Shown: piece after piece, positions 1 to 8,901 of the stretch | How the letters are laid out: each line of letters starts with the position of its first letter | How positions within the stretch are numbered: position 1 is the first letter of the stretch | From: Paracoccus kondratievae | GTDB taxonomy: Bacteria > Pseudomonadota > Alphaproteobacteria > Rhodobacterales > Rhodobacteraceae | Direction of reading: 5' to 3' | Assembly (NCBI RefSeq): GCF_009301415.1 | Contig: NZ_CP045072.1 | Span: 2,099,001 to 2,163,000 of the forward strand | Length of the DNA stretch: 64,000 nt | Translations under genes and position numbers: made by a program | The notes under the pieces: generated by a model | Database searches by the model: none | What the model was told of the DNA's origin: nothing | What the model saw: only the letters and a program-made list of their open reading frames with translations

Positions 1-1
1 C

Positions 2-295
2 GGAATGCTTGCAACGCTGGCAGAGGTTGCGCCTGACCCGCAAGCTGCGCCAGATCGTCTGTCGGTCCTGATCCCCGCCTTCATGCTTAGCGAGATTCAG
101 CGCGCCTTCGAGATTGGCTTCCTGATCGCCTTGCCTTTCCTCATTATCGATCTGGTGGTTTCGGCCGTGCTGATGTCGATGGGCATGATGATGGTGCCGC
201 CGGTGGTTGTTGCGCTGCCCTTCAAGCTGGCGTTCTTTGTCGTCGTGAACGGCTGGGGCATGATCGCAGCCGCGTTGGTGCGCAGCTATCAATAG
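2..295 (+). CDS. fliP: Flagellar biosynthesis protein FliP, C-terminal part (5' end outside window)
   Basis: FliP is an inner-membrane component of the flagellar type III export gate, working with FliQ, FliR, FlhA and FlhB. The visible 97 or so residues contain the family's C-terminal signature: a loop with '[16 protein letters not shown]', then two hydrophobic segments, the first with '[20 protein letters not shown]' character and the second ending '[13 protein letters not shown]'. The reading frame is open to the window edge, so the ATG at position 5 is internal, not the start. The gene is followed by 165 bases without a gene. The other flagellar genes of this window start only at 50.7 kb, so the locus appears split. 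Identification is firm from these motifs. Confidence 0.93.
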   Translation, partial: GMLATLAEVAPDPQAAPDRLSVLIPAFMLSEIQRAFEIGFLIALPFLIIDLVVSAVLMSMGMMMVPPVVVALPFKLAFFVVVNGWGMIAAALVRSYQ

Positions 296-460
296 GACCA
301 CTATGTGACGCAGCGATTATCGTCGGGAGAGCGCAATTGCGGATCAACCTAACCAATCAGGACTACGCTATGGCTGCTTCTCCGTAAGGTCATTTCATTC
401 TGGGGCTTTTCACCACCTCAGGTTTTAGGCACCAATTCAGAAACTAGCGACGGGACAGTC

Positions 461-1525
461 ATGCCGAACCGGGCCATACCGATCTTTGCGCTGCTGCTTC
501 TCGCCGGGCCGGGCTGGGCCCAGGCGCCACTGCGGGTCGAATTCGTTCAGGTTGAACGAACCGAACTGACCTTTGACGCAGCCCTCACTGGCACCATCCA
601 CGCAAGCGACAGCGTCGATATTGGCTTCAGGCTGGGCGGGCGCGTGACCGAGGTGCTGGTGCATGAAGGCGACCATGTCATCAAGGGACAGGCGCTCGCG
701 CGAACCGACCCCTTGCAACAGGAACAGGCACTGCGCGTCGCACAGGCGGCCGTAGCTTCTGCCGAGGCAACCGAGGCGCAGGCCCGCCAGGCGCTGGAAA
801 GGGCCGAGGCGATGCTCAGCCGCGGGGTCGGCACACTTGCCGGACGTGATGCGGCCAGTCAGGCCCTGTCAGCAGCAAGCGGCGGGCTGGAGCAGGCCCG
901 CGCCGCTCTTGGTCAGGCTAAACGCGCGCTTGAGGATACGGTGATATATGCCCCGGCCGATGCCATCGTGACCGCGCGACAGGCCGAACCGGGACAGATC
1001 GCCGGAACGGCCCAGCCGGTGATCTCACTGGCTTCCGAAACCGGCAGAGAGGCCGTATTTCAGGCACCTGATACCCCCTTGCTGCGCGATGCGATCGGCG
1101 CACCTGTCACCCTGTATGGCATCGACCTTCCTGACCTGCGCATGACGGCAAAGGTCAGCGAAATTGCTCCGCTGGTCGATCCGACCACCGGCTCAGTCAC
1201 CGTGCGGGCCGAAATCGATGATGCACCGGCCAATGTCGCGCTGCTGGGCGCTGCAGTTCGGGGCGCAGTGCACTATCCGGCTGGCACCGGCATTGCCGTG
1301 CCCTGGACCGCTCTGACCGCTGCCGATGGCAGCCCCGCAGTATGGCTGGTGGGCGATGATAATCGGGTCTCTTTGACCCCGGTTCAAATCGAGCGTTTCG
1401 CTAATGGTATCATCATCCTCAGCGGCGGGGTCGAGCCGGGACAGACCGTGGTCGGTGCCGGCTCGCAAATCCTCTATCCCGGGCGAGAGGTCGCCGATGC
1501 ATCTGTTACGGAGCAGTCGGAATGA
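461..1525 (+). CDS. RND efflux periplasmic adaptor subunit (first of two)
   Basis: Membrane-fusion (HlyD/AcrA-type) adaptor that links an inner-membrane RND pump to an outer-membrane channel. A cleavable signal peptide (about residues 1-20, ending in AQA) is followed by the first half of a lipoyl-like domain around residues 65-85 ('HEGDHVIKGQALARTDP'). Next comes an Ala/Gln/Glu-rich alpha-helical hairpin (about 88-150), the second lipoyl half with 'APADAIVTARQAEPGQ', and a beta-barrel region. Its length of 354 aa is normal. The 3' end overlaps the next adaptor by four bases (ATGA), so the two are translationally coupled. The GGGACAG just before the ATG is the likely ribosome site. Substrate cannot be told from sequence. 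Confidence 0.88.
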   Translation: MPNRAIPIFALLLLAGPGWAQAPLRVEFVQVERTELTFDAALTGTIHASDSVDIGFRLGGRVTEVLVHEGDHVIKGQALARTDPLQQEQALRVAQAAVASAEATEAQARQALERAEAMLSRGVGTLAGRDAASQALSAASGGLEQARAALGQAKRALEDTVIYAPADAIVTARQAEPGQIAGTAQPVISLASETGREAVFQAPDTPLLRDAIGAPVTLYGIDLPDLRMTAKVSEIAPLVDPTTGSVTVRAEIDDAPANVALLGAAVRGAVHYPAGTGIAVPWTALTAADGSPAVWLVGDDNRVSLTPVQIERFANGIIILSGGVEPGQTVVGAGSQILYPGREVADASVTEQSE

Positions 1526-2628
1526 TGCCAAGAACCCTGATCCCGATGCTTTTGGCATTTGCCGTACTGGCCGGAGAAGTGGCCGCTTTTTCCCTGCCCT
1601 GGCAGAAAACGCAACTCCAGCCCGATACTGCGCCCCGCCCGGTGGCAAGCATTCTTGTCAGCGATGACGAAGGCTCCGGCCATTCGGTCCCCGGGGTCAT
1701 CACCGCCCGGATCGAGGTGATGCTGGGCTTTCAGACGCTTGGCCGGGTGACGGCGCGCAATGTTGATATCGGCGATATTGTTAAGCAGGGGCAAGTGCTG
1801 GCCACGCTTGATCCTGACGACCTTCAGGGGGATGTCCGGGCCGCCGAAGCCGCCGCCGAAGCCGCCGAGGTCGAGTTGAGCACCGCCTTGGCCACAGCCG
1901 AGCGGACACGGGCGCTGGCGCAACGCAATGTCGCCACGGCCGCGCAGCTTGAACAGGCCGAGCGTGCACTTGCCACGGCCCAGGCGGCCCGGCAACAGAC
2001 ACGTTCAGAGCTGATCCGGGCTCGCGATGCCGAAGGGTTTACCGTGATGCGCGCGCCCTTCGACGGGGTGATCAGTGAGGTGTTCGCCAATGCCGGCGCA
2101 GTCGTCAGTGCGGGTGAACCTGTGGTGCGGCTTTCCACGCAGGACGGGATCGAGGCGATGATCGATCTGCCCGATGCCGTTCTTTCCGGGATCCGGACCG
2201 GCGATCCTTATGAGGTCTGGTCGGAACGCGAACCCGATCGCATCCTGACCGCCACGGTCGAGCAGATTGAGCCGGTCGCGGATGCTGTAACCCGGACCCG
2301 GCGCATCCATCTGGAGCTGCAAGAGGATGCGGATCTGCGGTTGGGCGCTTTGGTCCGCGCGCGTCCTGCCGGGGCGGGTACCTCGCGACTTGTCCTGCCC
2401 GAAACGGCCATCCTGGAGCGGGACGGTGCCAGCCATGTCTGGGTCGTCACCCGTCAGAATAATACCGGGGAAGGCACCGTCTCGCTGCGCACTATTAAGA
2501 CCGTCGGCCCACCGCTTAACGGGTATGTCACCGTAGCCTCGGGTCTTTCCCCGGGCGAAGAGGTCGTGATCCGCGGCATCCGATCCCTTAGCGAAGGTCA
2601 GGCCGTAGGCCGCAGCGTGACACCATGA
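1522..2628 (+). CDS. RND efflux periplasmic adaptor subunit (second of two)
   Basis: A second HlyD/AcrA-type adaptor of 368 aa, clearly related to but different from its upstream neighbour. It has a signal peptide (about 1-22), a lipoyl half-motif at 'DIGDIVKQGQVLATLDPDD', and a strongly Ala/Glu-rich hairpin (about 95-165). The returning lipoyl half reads 'MRAPFDGVISEVFANAGAVV', and a C-terminal barrel/membrane-proximal domain ends with 'SPGEEVVIRGIRSLSEGQAV'. It overlaps both neighbours by four bases. Two adaptors in tandem before one pump is the arrangement known from TriABC of Pseudomonas aeruginosa. I infer a hetero-adaptor assembly here as well. Confidence 0.88.
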   Translation: MMPRTLIPMLLAFAVLAGEVAAFSLPWQKTQLQPDTAPRPVASILVSDDEGSGHSVPGVITARIEVMLGFQTLGRVTARNVDIGDIVKQGQVLATLDPDDLQGDVRAAEAAAEAAEVELSTALATAERTRALAQRNVATAAQLEQAERALATAQAARQQTRSELIRARDAEGFTVMRAPFDGVISEVFANAGAVVSAGEPVVRLSTQDGIEAMIDLPDAVLSGIRTGDPYEVWSEREPDRILTATVEQIEPVADAVTRTRRIHLELQEDADLRLGALVRARPAGAGTSRLVLPETAILERDGASHVWVVTRQNNTGEGTVSLRTIKTVGPPLNGYVTVASGLSPGEEVVIRGIRSLSEGQAVGRSVTP

Positions 2629-5600
2629 CAGAACGTCGCTTCAACCTTTCCGACTGGGCCCTGCATCACCGTTCGCTGGTGTGGTTCCTGCTGATCATCT
2701 CGATGGTGGCAGGAACGCTGAGCTATCTGCGCCTTGGCCGCGAAGAGGACCCGAATTTCACCATCAAGGTCATGGTGATCAGCGCCTCTTTGCCCGGGGC
2801 GACTATTGAGGACACGCTTAATCAGGTCACGACGCGGATCGAGACCAAGCTTGAAGAGCTTGATGAACTGAAATTCACCCACTCGGTCACCATGCCCGGA
2901 CAGTCGGTGATCTATCTTGAGCTTGACCCCACGATCCGAGGCCCCGAGGTCCCCGAGGTCTGGAAACGTGTTCGCAATATGATGTCGGATATCCGGCCTG
3001 ATTTTCCAAAGGAATTTCAGGGCTTCCAGTTCAATGACGATTTCGGCGACGTTTTCGGCAATATCTACGCCTTTACCACAGACGGCTTTACCCAACGCGA
3101 ACTGCGCGACCGGGTCGAGGATATCCGCAAACAGGTTCAGGCCCTGCCCATGGCCGGCAAGACAGCACTTTTGGGTGTGCGCAAGGAGCAGATCTATCTG
3201 GAGTTTTCGTCGGCACGGCTGGCGGCCCTCGGGCTGAACCACAATCAGGTGGTCCAGACGCTGGCGGTGCAGAACGCAATCTCGCCCTCGGGTATCGTGC
3301 AGGCTGGACCGGAACAGGTGCTGGTGCGCATCGACGGGCAGTTCGACGATGCCGGATCGATCGCTGCGGTGAACCTGCGGGTCGGCGACCGTTTCTTTAA
3401 CATCGGCGATGTCGCCACGGTCCAGCGCGGTTACGAGGACCCCCCGAGCGCGCTTTTCCGCTATAATGGCAAGCCGGCTATCGGCCTGCAGATCGGCATG
3501 CGCGACGGCGGCAATATTCTTGAATTCGGGCGGCAGGTCGACGGGCTGATGAACGAGGTCGCGCGCAACCTGCCCATCGGAATCGAGATGGCCAAGTTCG
3601 CCGACCAACCCCATGTCGTGGACGAGGCCGTCGGCCATTTCGTTCAGGCACTGGCCGAGGCGGTGGCAATCGTCCTGTTGGTCAGCTTTATCAGCCTTGG
3701 TCTGCGCGCGGGTTTCGTGGTGACGCTGACCATACCGCTGGTGCTGGCGATCACCTTTGTCATCCTGGACATCTACGGCATCACCTTGCAGCGTATCTCG
3801 CTGGGTGCGCTGATCATCGCACTGGGGCTTTTGGTGGATGATGCGATGATCGCCATCGAAACGATGATCTCGCGGCTTGAGGTGGGCGACAGCCTCGGCC
3901 GCGCCGCCAGCTATGCGTGGAGTTCGATCGCCTTTCCGATGCTGACCGGCACGCTGGTCACGGTGGCGGGCTTTATCCCTATCGGACTGAATAGCTCGGC
4001 AGCGGGCGAGTTCACCTTTTCGCTTTTCGTGGTGATCGCCGTTTCGCTGATCATCAGCTGGATCGTCGCGGTGTTGTTTGCGCCTTTGCTGGGCGTAACG
4101 ATGCTACCCGCAGCCATGGCCCATCATTCCGGACAGCCAAGCTGGCTTCGTCGTCAGTTTCATGCGCTGCTGATCCGGGGGATGCGCTATAAATGGCTGA
4201 CCATCGCCATCACCTTTGGGGTCTTTACAGCCTCGGTCGTGGGGATGGGCTTTGTCGAACAGCAGTTTTTCCCGACCTCGGACAGGACTGAGATCATCGT
4301 CGACGTGACCGAACGTGCTAATGCCTCGATCGCGAAAACCGATGAGGACATGGCCAAAATCGAGGCGATGCTGTCTGATGAGTCAGACGCCCTGTTCTGG
4401 ACGACCTATGTCGGTCGTGGCGCACCGCGTTTCGTTCTGTCGATGGATGTGCCGACGCCCGGTCCCTATATGGGCCAGATCGTGATCCAGACCCCGGATC
4501 TGGCGGCACGCGACCGGCTAAAGGCGCGGCTGGTCGAATTCGCGGGCCGCGAGCTGATCGGCACCGATGTTTATGTCAAAAACCTTGAGATCGGCCCGCC
4601 GGTCGGCAAGCCGGTGCAATACCGTGTCTCGTCCCCGGACCTCGATCAGGCCCGCGACGCAGCGCGCGAGCTGGCGGCGGTTCTGGCGACCGAACCGCGT
4701 CTGCGCGACATCACCCTTGACTGGAATGAGCCGGCGCGGGTGGTACGGCTGCGGGTCAATCAGGATCAGGCGCGCCGCCTTGGCCTGACCAATGAAGATA
4801 TCGCGGGGGCGCTGTCGGGGACCTTTAACGGCCGCACGATCACCCAGCTGCGCGACGGAATCTTTCTGATCAACGTCACCGCACGTGGCGCGCTGGCGGA
4901 TCGCGAGTCGCTGGAGTCGATCCAGAACCTGCAGCTTGCGACACCGACAGGGACGCCGATCCCGCTCGTTTCTCTGGCCAAACTGGAATATGCCACCGAA
5001 CAGCCACTGGTCATGCAGCGTGACGGCCTGCCGACAGTGACGGTCAAGGCCGATATCGCCAGCAAAGACCAGCCCGCGACATTGGTCGAGGCGATGGCCG
5101 ACAAAGTCGCGCACTTTCAGGCCAGCTTGCCCCCCGGCGTCAAAGTCGTGGTCGGCGGCACGGTCGAAACCTCGGCCGAAAGCCAGGAACCGATCGCAGC
5201 CGTGGTGCCAATCATGCTGCTGGTGATGGCGACCTTGGTCATGGTGCAGATGCAAAGCTTCCGGCTGTCGCTGATCGTGTTTGCCGCCGCTCCGCTGGGG
5301 TTGATCGGGGTGGTTGCAACCCTGTTGCCCTTTGGCGTGCCGATGGGCTTTGTTGCGATTCTGGGCATTCTGGCACTGATCGGCATTCTGATCCGCAACT
5401 CGGTCATCCTTGTCCATGAAATCCAGGAGCTGATTGCCAAGGGACACGCCAAATGGGACGCGGTCTTTGAGGCCTCGGACAGCCGGGCCCGGCCAATTCT
5501 GCTGACAGCGGCGGCGGCCAGTCTGGCGCTGATCCCGATCTCGCGTCAGGTGTTCTGGGGGCCGATGGCCTTTGCCATGATGGGCGGTATCATCGCCGGG

Positions 5601-5720
5601 ACGCTGGTGACGCTGATCTTTGTCCCGGCGCTTTACTGCGCGGTCTTTGGCGTCCGCCCGCCCAATGGTGACCCGATGCCCAGTGCCGGGGATCGTGCCC
5701 GAGCCGCCGCGCATAAATAG
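2625..5720 (+). CDS. RND-family efflux pump permease (AcrB/TriC-like)
   Basis: Inner-membrane proton-driven exporter of 1031 aa, the usual size for the hydrophobe/amphiphile RND class. It begins with a cytoplasmic end and TM1 (about 15-35), followed by a large periplasmic loop. The TM2-TM6 bundle includes the proton-relay Asp pair in 'ALGLLVDDAMIAIE' near residue 405. A second periplasmic loop and the TM8-TM12 bundle follow, with 'GILIRNSVILVHEI' and 'SRARPILLTAAAASLALIPI'. The start codon overlaps the second adaptor's stop by four bases. No outer-membrane factor and no TetR/MarR repressor is encoded next to the operon, so the outer channel must be supplied elsewhere. The gene converges on recQ. 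Confidence 0.92.
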   Translation: MTERRFNLSDWALHHRSLVWFLLIISMVAGTLSYLRLGREEDPNFTIKVMVISASLPGATIEDTLNQVTTRIETKLEELDELKFTHSVTMPGQSVIYLELDPTIRGPEVPEVWKRVRNMMSDIRPDFPKEFQGFQFNDDFGDVFGNIYAFTTDGFTQRELRDRVEDIRKQVQALPMAGKTALLGVRKEQIYLEFSSARLAALGLNHNQVVQTLAVQNAISPSGIVQAGPEQVLVRIDGQFDDAGSIAAVNLRVGDRFFNIGDVATVQRGYEDPPSALFRYNGKPAIGLQIGMRDGGNILEFGRQVDGLMNEVARNLPIGIEMAKFADQPHVVDEAVGHFVQALAEAVAIVLLVSFISLGLRAGFVVTLTIPLVLAITFVILDIYGITLQRISLGALIIALGLLVDDAMIAIETMISRLEVGDSLGRAASYAWSSIAFPMLTGTLVTVAGFIPIGLNSSAAGEFTFSLFVVIAVSLIISWIVAVLFAPLLGVTMLPAAMAHHSGQPSWLRRQFHALLIRGMRYKWLTIAITFGVFTASVVGMGFVEQQFFPTSDRTEIIVDVTERANASIAKTDEDMAKIEAMLSDESDALFWTTYVGRGAPRFVLSMDVPTPGPYMGQIVIQTPDLAARDRLKARLVEFAGRELIGTDVYVKNLEIGPPVGKPVQYRVSSPDLDQARDAARELAAVLATEPRLRDITLDWNEPARVVRLRVNQDQARRLGLTNEDIAGALSGTFNGRTITQLRDGIFLINVTARGALADRESLESIQNLQLATPTGTPIPLVSLAKLEYATEQPLVMQRDGLPTVTVKADIASKDQPATLVEAMADKVAHFQASLPPGVKVVVGGTVETSAESQEPIAAVVPIMLLVMATLVMVQMQSFRLSLIVFAAAPLGLIGVVATLLPFGVPMGFVAILGILALIGILIRNSVILVHEIQELIAKGHAKWDAVFEASDSRARPILLTAAAASLALIPISRQVFWGPMAFAMMGGIIAGTLVTLIFVPALYCAVFGVRPPNGDPMPSAGDRARAAAHK

Positions 5721-5789
5721 CGGCAGGAAGTCGCACAAGCGATCAGCAGGGCCGGGCTGAAAGGGAAAACCCCGTCGCAAGGCCGGTGA

Positions 5790-7826
5790 TCAGCACTCGG
5801 GGTCGCCGGCGATCTCGGCGGCAAATGCAGCGCCGAAACGATCCAGCCGCGCCGGATCCAGATAGCGCGACAGGTCGCGCGGCCGGTCTTCGGCAATGCG
5901 GCGCAAGGCAGAATTTCCGACCGAAAGCGGCTTTTCCGTTCCGTCCACACCCCGCATCAGCCGGACCTGCGCCTGGGCCAGCCGATCAAAAAGCTGGCCC
6001 GAGGGACGCCCGGCCAGCGCGCGGCGCGCGGGATGCATTGGCGGCACATCCTTGGCAATGACCTGCAAGAATTCCTCGCCATAGCTTTCCAGCTTTTTCG
6101 CGCCAACGCCGTTCACCCGCGCCATCTCATCCAGCGTGCCGGGGCGCAGGCGCGCCATTTCTTGCAGGGTGCGGTCGGGAAAGATGACATAGGCGGGGAC
6201 ACGCGCCGCCTCGGCCAGCGCCCGACGCTTGGCCTTGAGCGCCGAAAACAGCGGCTCATCCTCGGGGTCAACCTGGCTGCGCACCACGACTGCCGGGCGG
6301 GCGCGGGCCATAGTGTCGCGGCGAAGCGTGATACGCTCTTCTCCGCGCAGCACCGGATGAGCAGCAAGGGTGATGGCAAGGCCGCCATGGCGTTCAGAGT
6401 CGGGCCGGATCAGATCAAGACCCAGCATCTGACGGATCACCGCCTGCCATTGCGGCTTTGACAGGTCGCGCCCGACACCAAAGGTCGGCAAATGGTCATG
6501 GCCGCGGGCCTGCACCCGTTCGGTCATGGTCCCGGTCAGCACGTCGATGATATGACCCGAACCATAGGTCTGACCGGTGCGCAGAATGGCCGACAGCACT
6601 TTTTGCGCGGCCTCGGTCGCGTCGAAACATTCGGGCGGATCGTCGCAAATATCGCAATTACCGCAAGGCGCGACAGCCTTTTCGCCGAAATAGCGCAAAA
6701 GGGCGATGCGGCGGCAGCCCGTCGCCTCGGCCAGACCTAAAAGCGCATTCAGCCGCGCATGGTCGGCCGCCTTACGCTCGGGCGGGGCCAGACTTTCGTC
6801 GATCTGGCCGCGGCGCAGACGGATATCGTCGGGACCGTAAAGCGTCAGCGTTTCTGCGGGGGCGCCGTCACGGCCACCGCGGCCGATCTCTTGATAATAG
6901 GCCTCGATCGACTTGGGCAGATCGGCATGGGCAACCCAGCGGATATCCGGTTTGTCGATGCCCATGCCAAAGGCCACGGTGGCGACGACGATCAGCCCGT
7001 CCTCGCGCTGGAAACGCGCCTCGACCTCGCGGCGGGCATCGGCCTCCATCCCGCCGTGATAGGCGGTGGCGGCAAGCCCCGACTGGTTCAGCGCGGCAGC
7101 AAGTGTCTCGGTCTTGGCGCGGGTGCCGCAATAGATGATGCCGGACTGTCCCCGCCGCGCGGCGGCAAAATCAAGGATCTGGCGGCGCGGCCCGTCCTTG
7201 GGCTGAAAGGCCAGATGAATATTTGGCCGGTCAAAGCCGCGCAGAAAGGTCTGGGGCTGCGCACCGTCAAAGAGGCGCTGGACGATTTCGTCCCGGGTTT
7301 CTGCATCGGCAGTGGCGGTAAAGGCGGCCAAAGGCACCGAAAGCACGCGGCGCAGCTCGCCCACGCGCAGATAATCGGGGCGGAAATCATGGCCCCACTG
7401 GCTGACACAATGCGCCTCATCCACCGCGATGGCCTGTACACCTGCGCGGCGCAGCATCGGCACCGTCGCGCCCGAGGCCAGCCGTTCGGGCGCCATGTAA
7501 AGCAGCCGCAATTCACGCGCGGCCATGGCACGCAGAACCTCGGAATTCTCTTCGTCGGAATTGCCGCTGGTCAGCGCAGCAGCAGCAACCCCCGCCTCGG
7601 TCAGCGCGCGCACCTGGTCACGCATCAGCGCAATCAGGGGTGAAATCACCACCGTCAGCCCGTCGCGCATCAGCGCCGGAAGCTGATAGCACAGCGACTT
7701 GCCACCTCCGGTCGGCATGATGGCCAGTACATCGCGGCCCGAGGCCACGGCATTGACGATCTCTTCCTGCCCCGGCCGAAAGGAATCGAAGCCGAAGACC
7801 TGACGCAGCAGGGGCGCAGCCGACAT
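5790..7826 (-). CDS. recQ: ATP-dependent DNA helicase RecQ
   Basis: 3'-5' DNA helicase of the RecFOR pathway and of replication-fork repair. The 678-aa protein shows Walker A 'MPTGGGKS' (about 38-44) and Walker B 'DEAH' (136-139) directly followed by 'CVSQWGHDFRPDY'. The second RecA-like domain has 'VATVAFGMGIDKPD' and 'QEIGRGGRDG', and a zinc-binding 'CGNCDIC' cluster lies near residue 390. A winged-helix region comes next, then a C-terminal HRDC domain ('RRALAEAARVPAYVIFPD' and 'MARVNGVGAKKLESYGEEF'). It starts four bases after the yggT stop and is probably co-transcribed with it. All helicase motifs look intact. Confidence 0.96.
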   Translation of the reverse strand: MSAAPLLRQVFGFDSFRPGQEEIVNAVASGRDVLAIMPTGGGKSLCYQLPALMRDGLTVVISPLIALMRDQVRALTEAGVAAAALTSGNSDEENSEVLRAMAARELRLLYMAPERLASGATVPMLRRAGVQAIAVDEAHCVSQWGHDFRPDYLRVGELRRVLSVPLAAFTATADAETRDEIVQRLFDGAQPQTFLRGFDRPNIHLAFQPKDGPRRQILDFAAARRGQSGIIYCGTRAKTETLAAALNQSGLAATAYHGGMEADARREVEARFQREDGLIVVATVAFGMGIDKPDIRWVAHADLPKSIEAYYQEIGRGGRDGAPAETLTLYGPDDIRLRRGQIDESLAPPERKAADHARLNALLGLAEATGCRRIALLRYFGEKAVAPCGNCDICDDPPECFDATEAAQKVLSAILRTGQTYGSGHIIDVLTGTMTERVQARGHDHLPTFGVGRDLSKPQWQAVIRQMLGLDLIRPDSERHGGLAITLAAHPVLRGEERITLRRDTMARARPAVVVRSQVDPEDEPLFSALKAKRRALAEAARVPAYVIFPDRTLQEMARLRPGTLDEMARVNGVGAKKLESYGEEFLQVIAKDVPPMHPARRALAGRPSGQLFDRLAQAQVRLMRGVDGTEKPLSVGNSALRRIAEDRPRDLSRYLDPARLDRFGAAFAAEIAGDPEC

Positions 7827-7829
7827 GGC

Positions 7830-8123
7830 CTAGAACCCGTAGAACCAGCCAGCGTTGTTGGCGAGAGCGCGTTGCAGGATGATGATGGCGATAAAGACCA
7901 CCAGTGGCGCAAGATCCAGCCCGCCCGTGTTCGGTAGGATCGCGCGCACCGGTCCATAGATCGGCTCAAGCAGGCGGTTGAGGCCGCTCCAGATCTGCCA
8001 GACCAGCGGCTGGCGCAGGTTCAGCACCTGAAAGTTGATAAGCCAGGACATGATGATGTGGACGATCATCACGAACCAGACGACGTCGAGTATCAGCATC
8101 AAGGCTTCGTAGAGCGTGCCCAT
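7830..8123 (-). CDS. YggT family membrane protein
   Basis: Small integral membrane protein of 97 aa with two hydrophobic segments, about residues 10-30 and 70-90. The family's conserved middle reads 'LNLRQPLVWQIWSGLNRLLEPIYGPVRAILP'-like (shown in shortened form), including the LLEPIYGPVR element. I chose the ATG at 8123 because a GGAAGGGG ribosome site lies just upstream. The longer frame to 8186 would add 21 polar residues without such a site. YggT proteins are linked to cation/osmotic homeostasis and, in other bacteria, to division-site gene clusters. The function here is not shown by sequence. It precedes recQ on the same strand. Confidence 0.85.
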   Translation of the reverse strand: MGTLYEALMLILDVVWFVMIVHIIMSWLINFQVLNLRQPLVWQIWSGLNRLLEPIYGPVRAILPNTGGLDLAPLVVFIAIIILQRALANNAGWFYGF

Positions 8124-8264
8124 TTCATCCCCTTCCGGCTGTTCCCCGGACAGGTAAGGCAGGCATCCGCGTTGCGCAAGGCGCAAGCATGGCCGCAGCG
8201 TTCCGGTTGACGCCCCCGGGCGGCACGGCTAGCCCCGGGCTGTCGCAAGGCAAGAAAGACGCCC

Positions 8265-8837
8265 ATGTATCCCATCCTCCGCTTTGCCAAAGAGGCGCTG
8301 AAGTTCCGCAACAGCCCCCGTATCGGGGTGCTGGACCCGCATGTCTCGACCCATCGCTGCTGGCCCTGGGATCTGGACCCGTGGATCGAGCTGAACAACG
8401 GCCGCACCCTGACGCTTTACGATCTGGGCCGCATTCCGATGGCGATCCGTACCGGCATAATCGACACGATGCGCCGCAATGGCTGGGGGATCACCGTCGC
8501 CGGAAACTCGGTCCGTTATCGCCGCCGTATCCGGGCATTCGACCGCTTTACCATGGTTTCACGCACGATCGGCTGGGACGCGCGCTTTCTTTATATGGAA
8601 CAGACGATGTGGCGGCAGGGCGAATGCTGCAACCACATGCTTTTGCGCGGCGCCATCACCTCGCCTCAGGGCATCGTGTCGCCGGCAAAGCTGATGGAGG
8701 CTGCGGGCCGCGACCCCGTCAGCCCCGAACTGCCGGATTGGGTACACGCCTGGATTGCGGCGGATGCGCAGCGGCCATGGCCCCCGATCCTGCCTCCGAT
8801 CCCCGAGGCCGCGCGTAATCCGGACTTGCCAGCCTGA
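8265..8837 (+). CDS. Acyl-CoA thioesterase-like (hot-dog fold) protein
   Basis: 190-aa protein resembling the THEM6/4HBT_2 thioesterase group. The early segment 'STHRCWPWDLDPWIELNNGRT' matches the hot-dog family's helix region, where a D-x-x-x-E/N motif precedes the central helix. It is followed by 'LYDLGRIPMAIRTGI' and by beta-strand-rich sequence 'WGITVAGNSVRYRRRI' and 'DRFTMVSRTIGWDARFLYMEQ'. No signal peptide or membrane segment is seen, so it is likely cytosolic and acts on an acyl thioester of unknown kind. It is divergent from yggT. The family assignment rests on overall pattern and not on a proven catalytic residue. Confidence 0.72.
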   Translation: MYPILRFAKEALKFRNSPRIGVLDPHVSTHRCWPWDLDPWIELNNGRTLTLYDLGRIPMAIRTGIIDTMRRNGWGITVAGNSVRYRRRIRAFDRFTMVSRTIGWDARFLYMEQTMWRQGECCNHMLLRGAITSPQGIVSPAKLMEAAGRDPVSPELPDWVHAWIAADAQRPWPPILPPIPEAARNPDLPA

Positions 8838-8901
8838 ACCGGCTGGGGCCTTATGCGCCCGGGCGGCGCGGCACAGGCCACCCATGAGCAAGGGGGGCGG
8901 C

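Noticed and set aside
296..460. Regulator or operator in front of the RND operon
   Set aside because: The 165-base gap contains no clear inverted repeat or good -35/-10 pair that I could defend.
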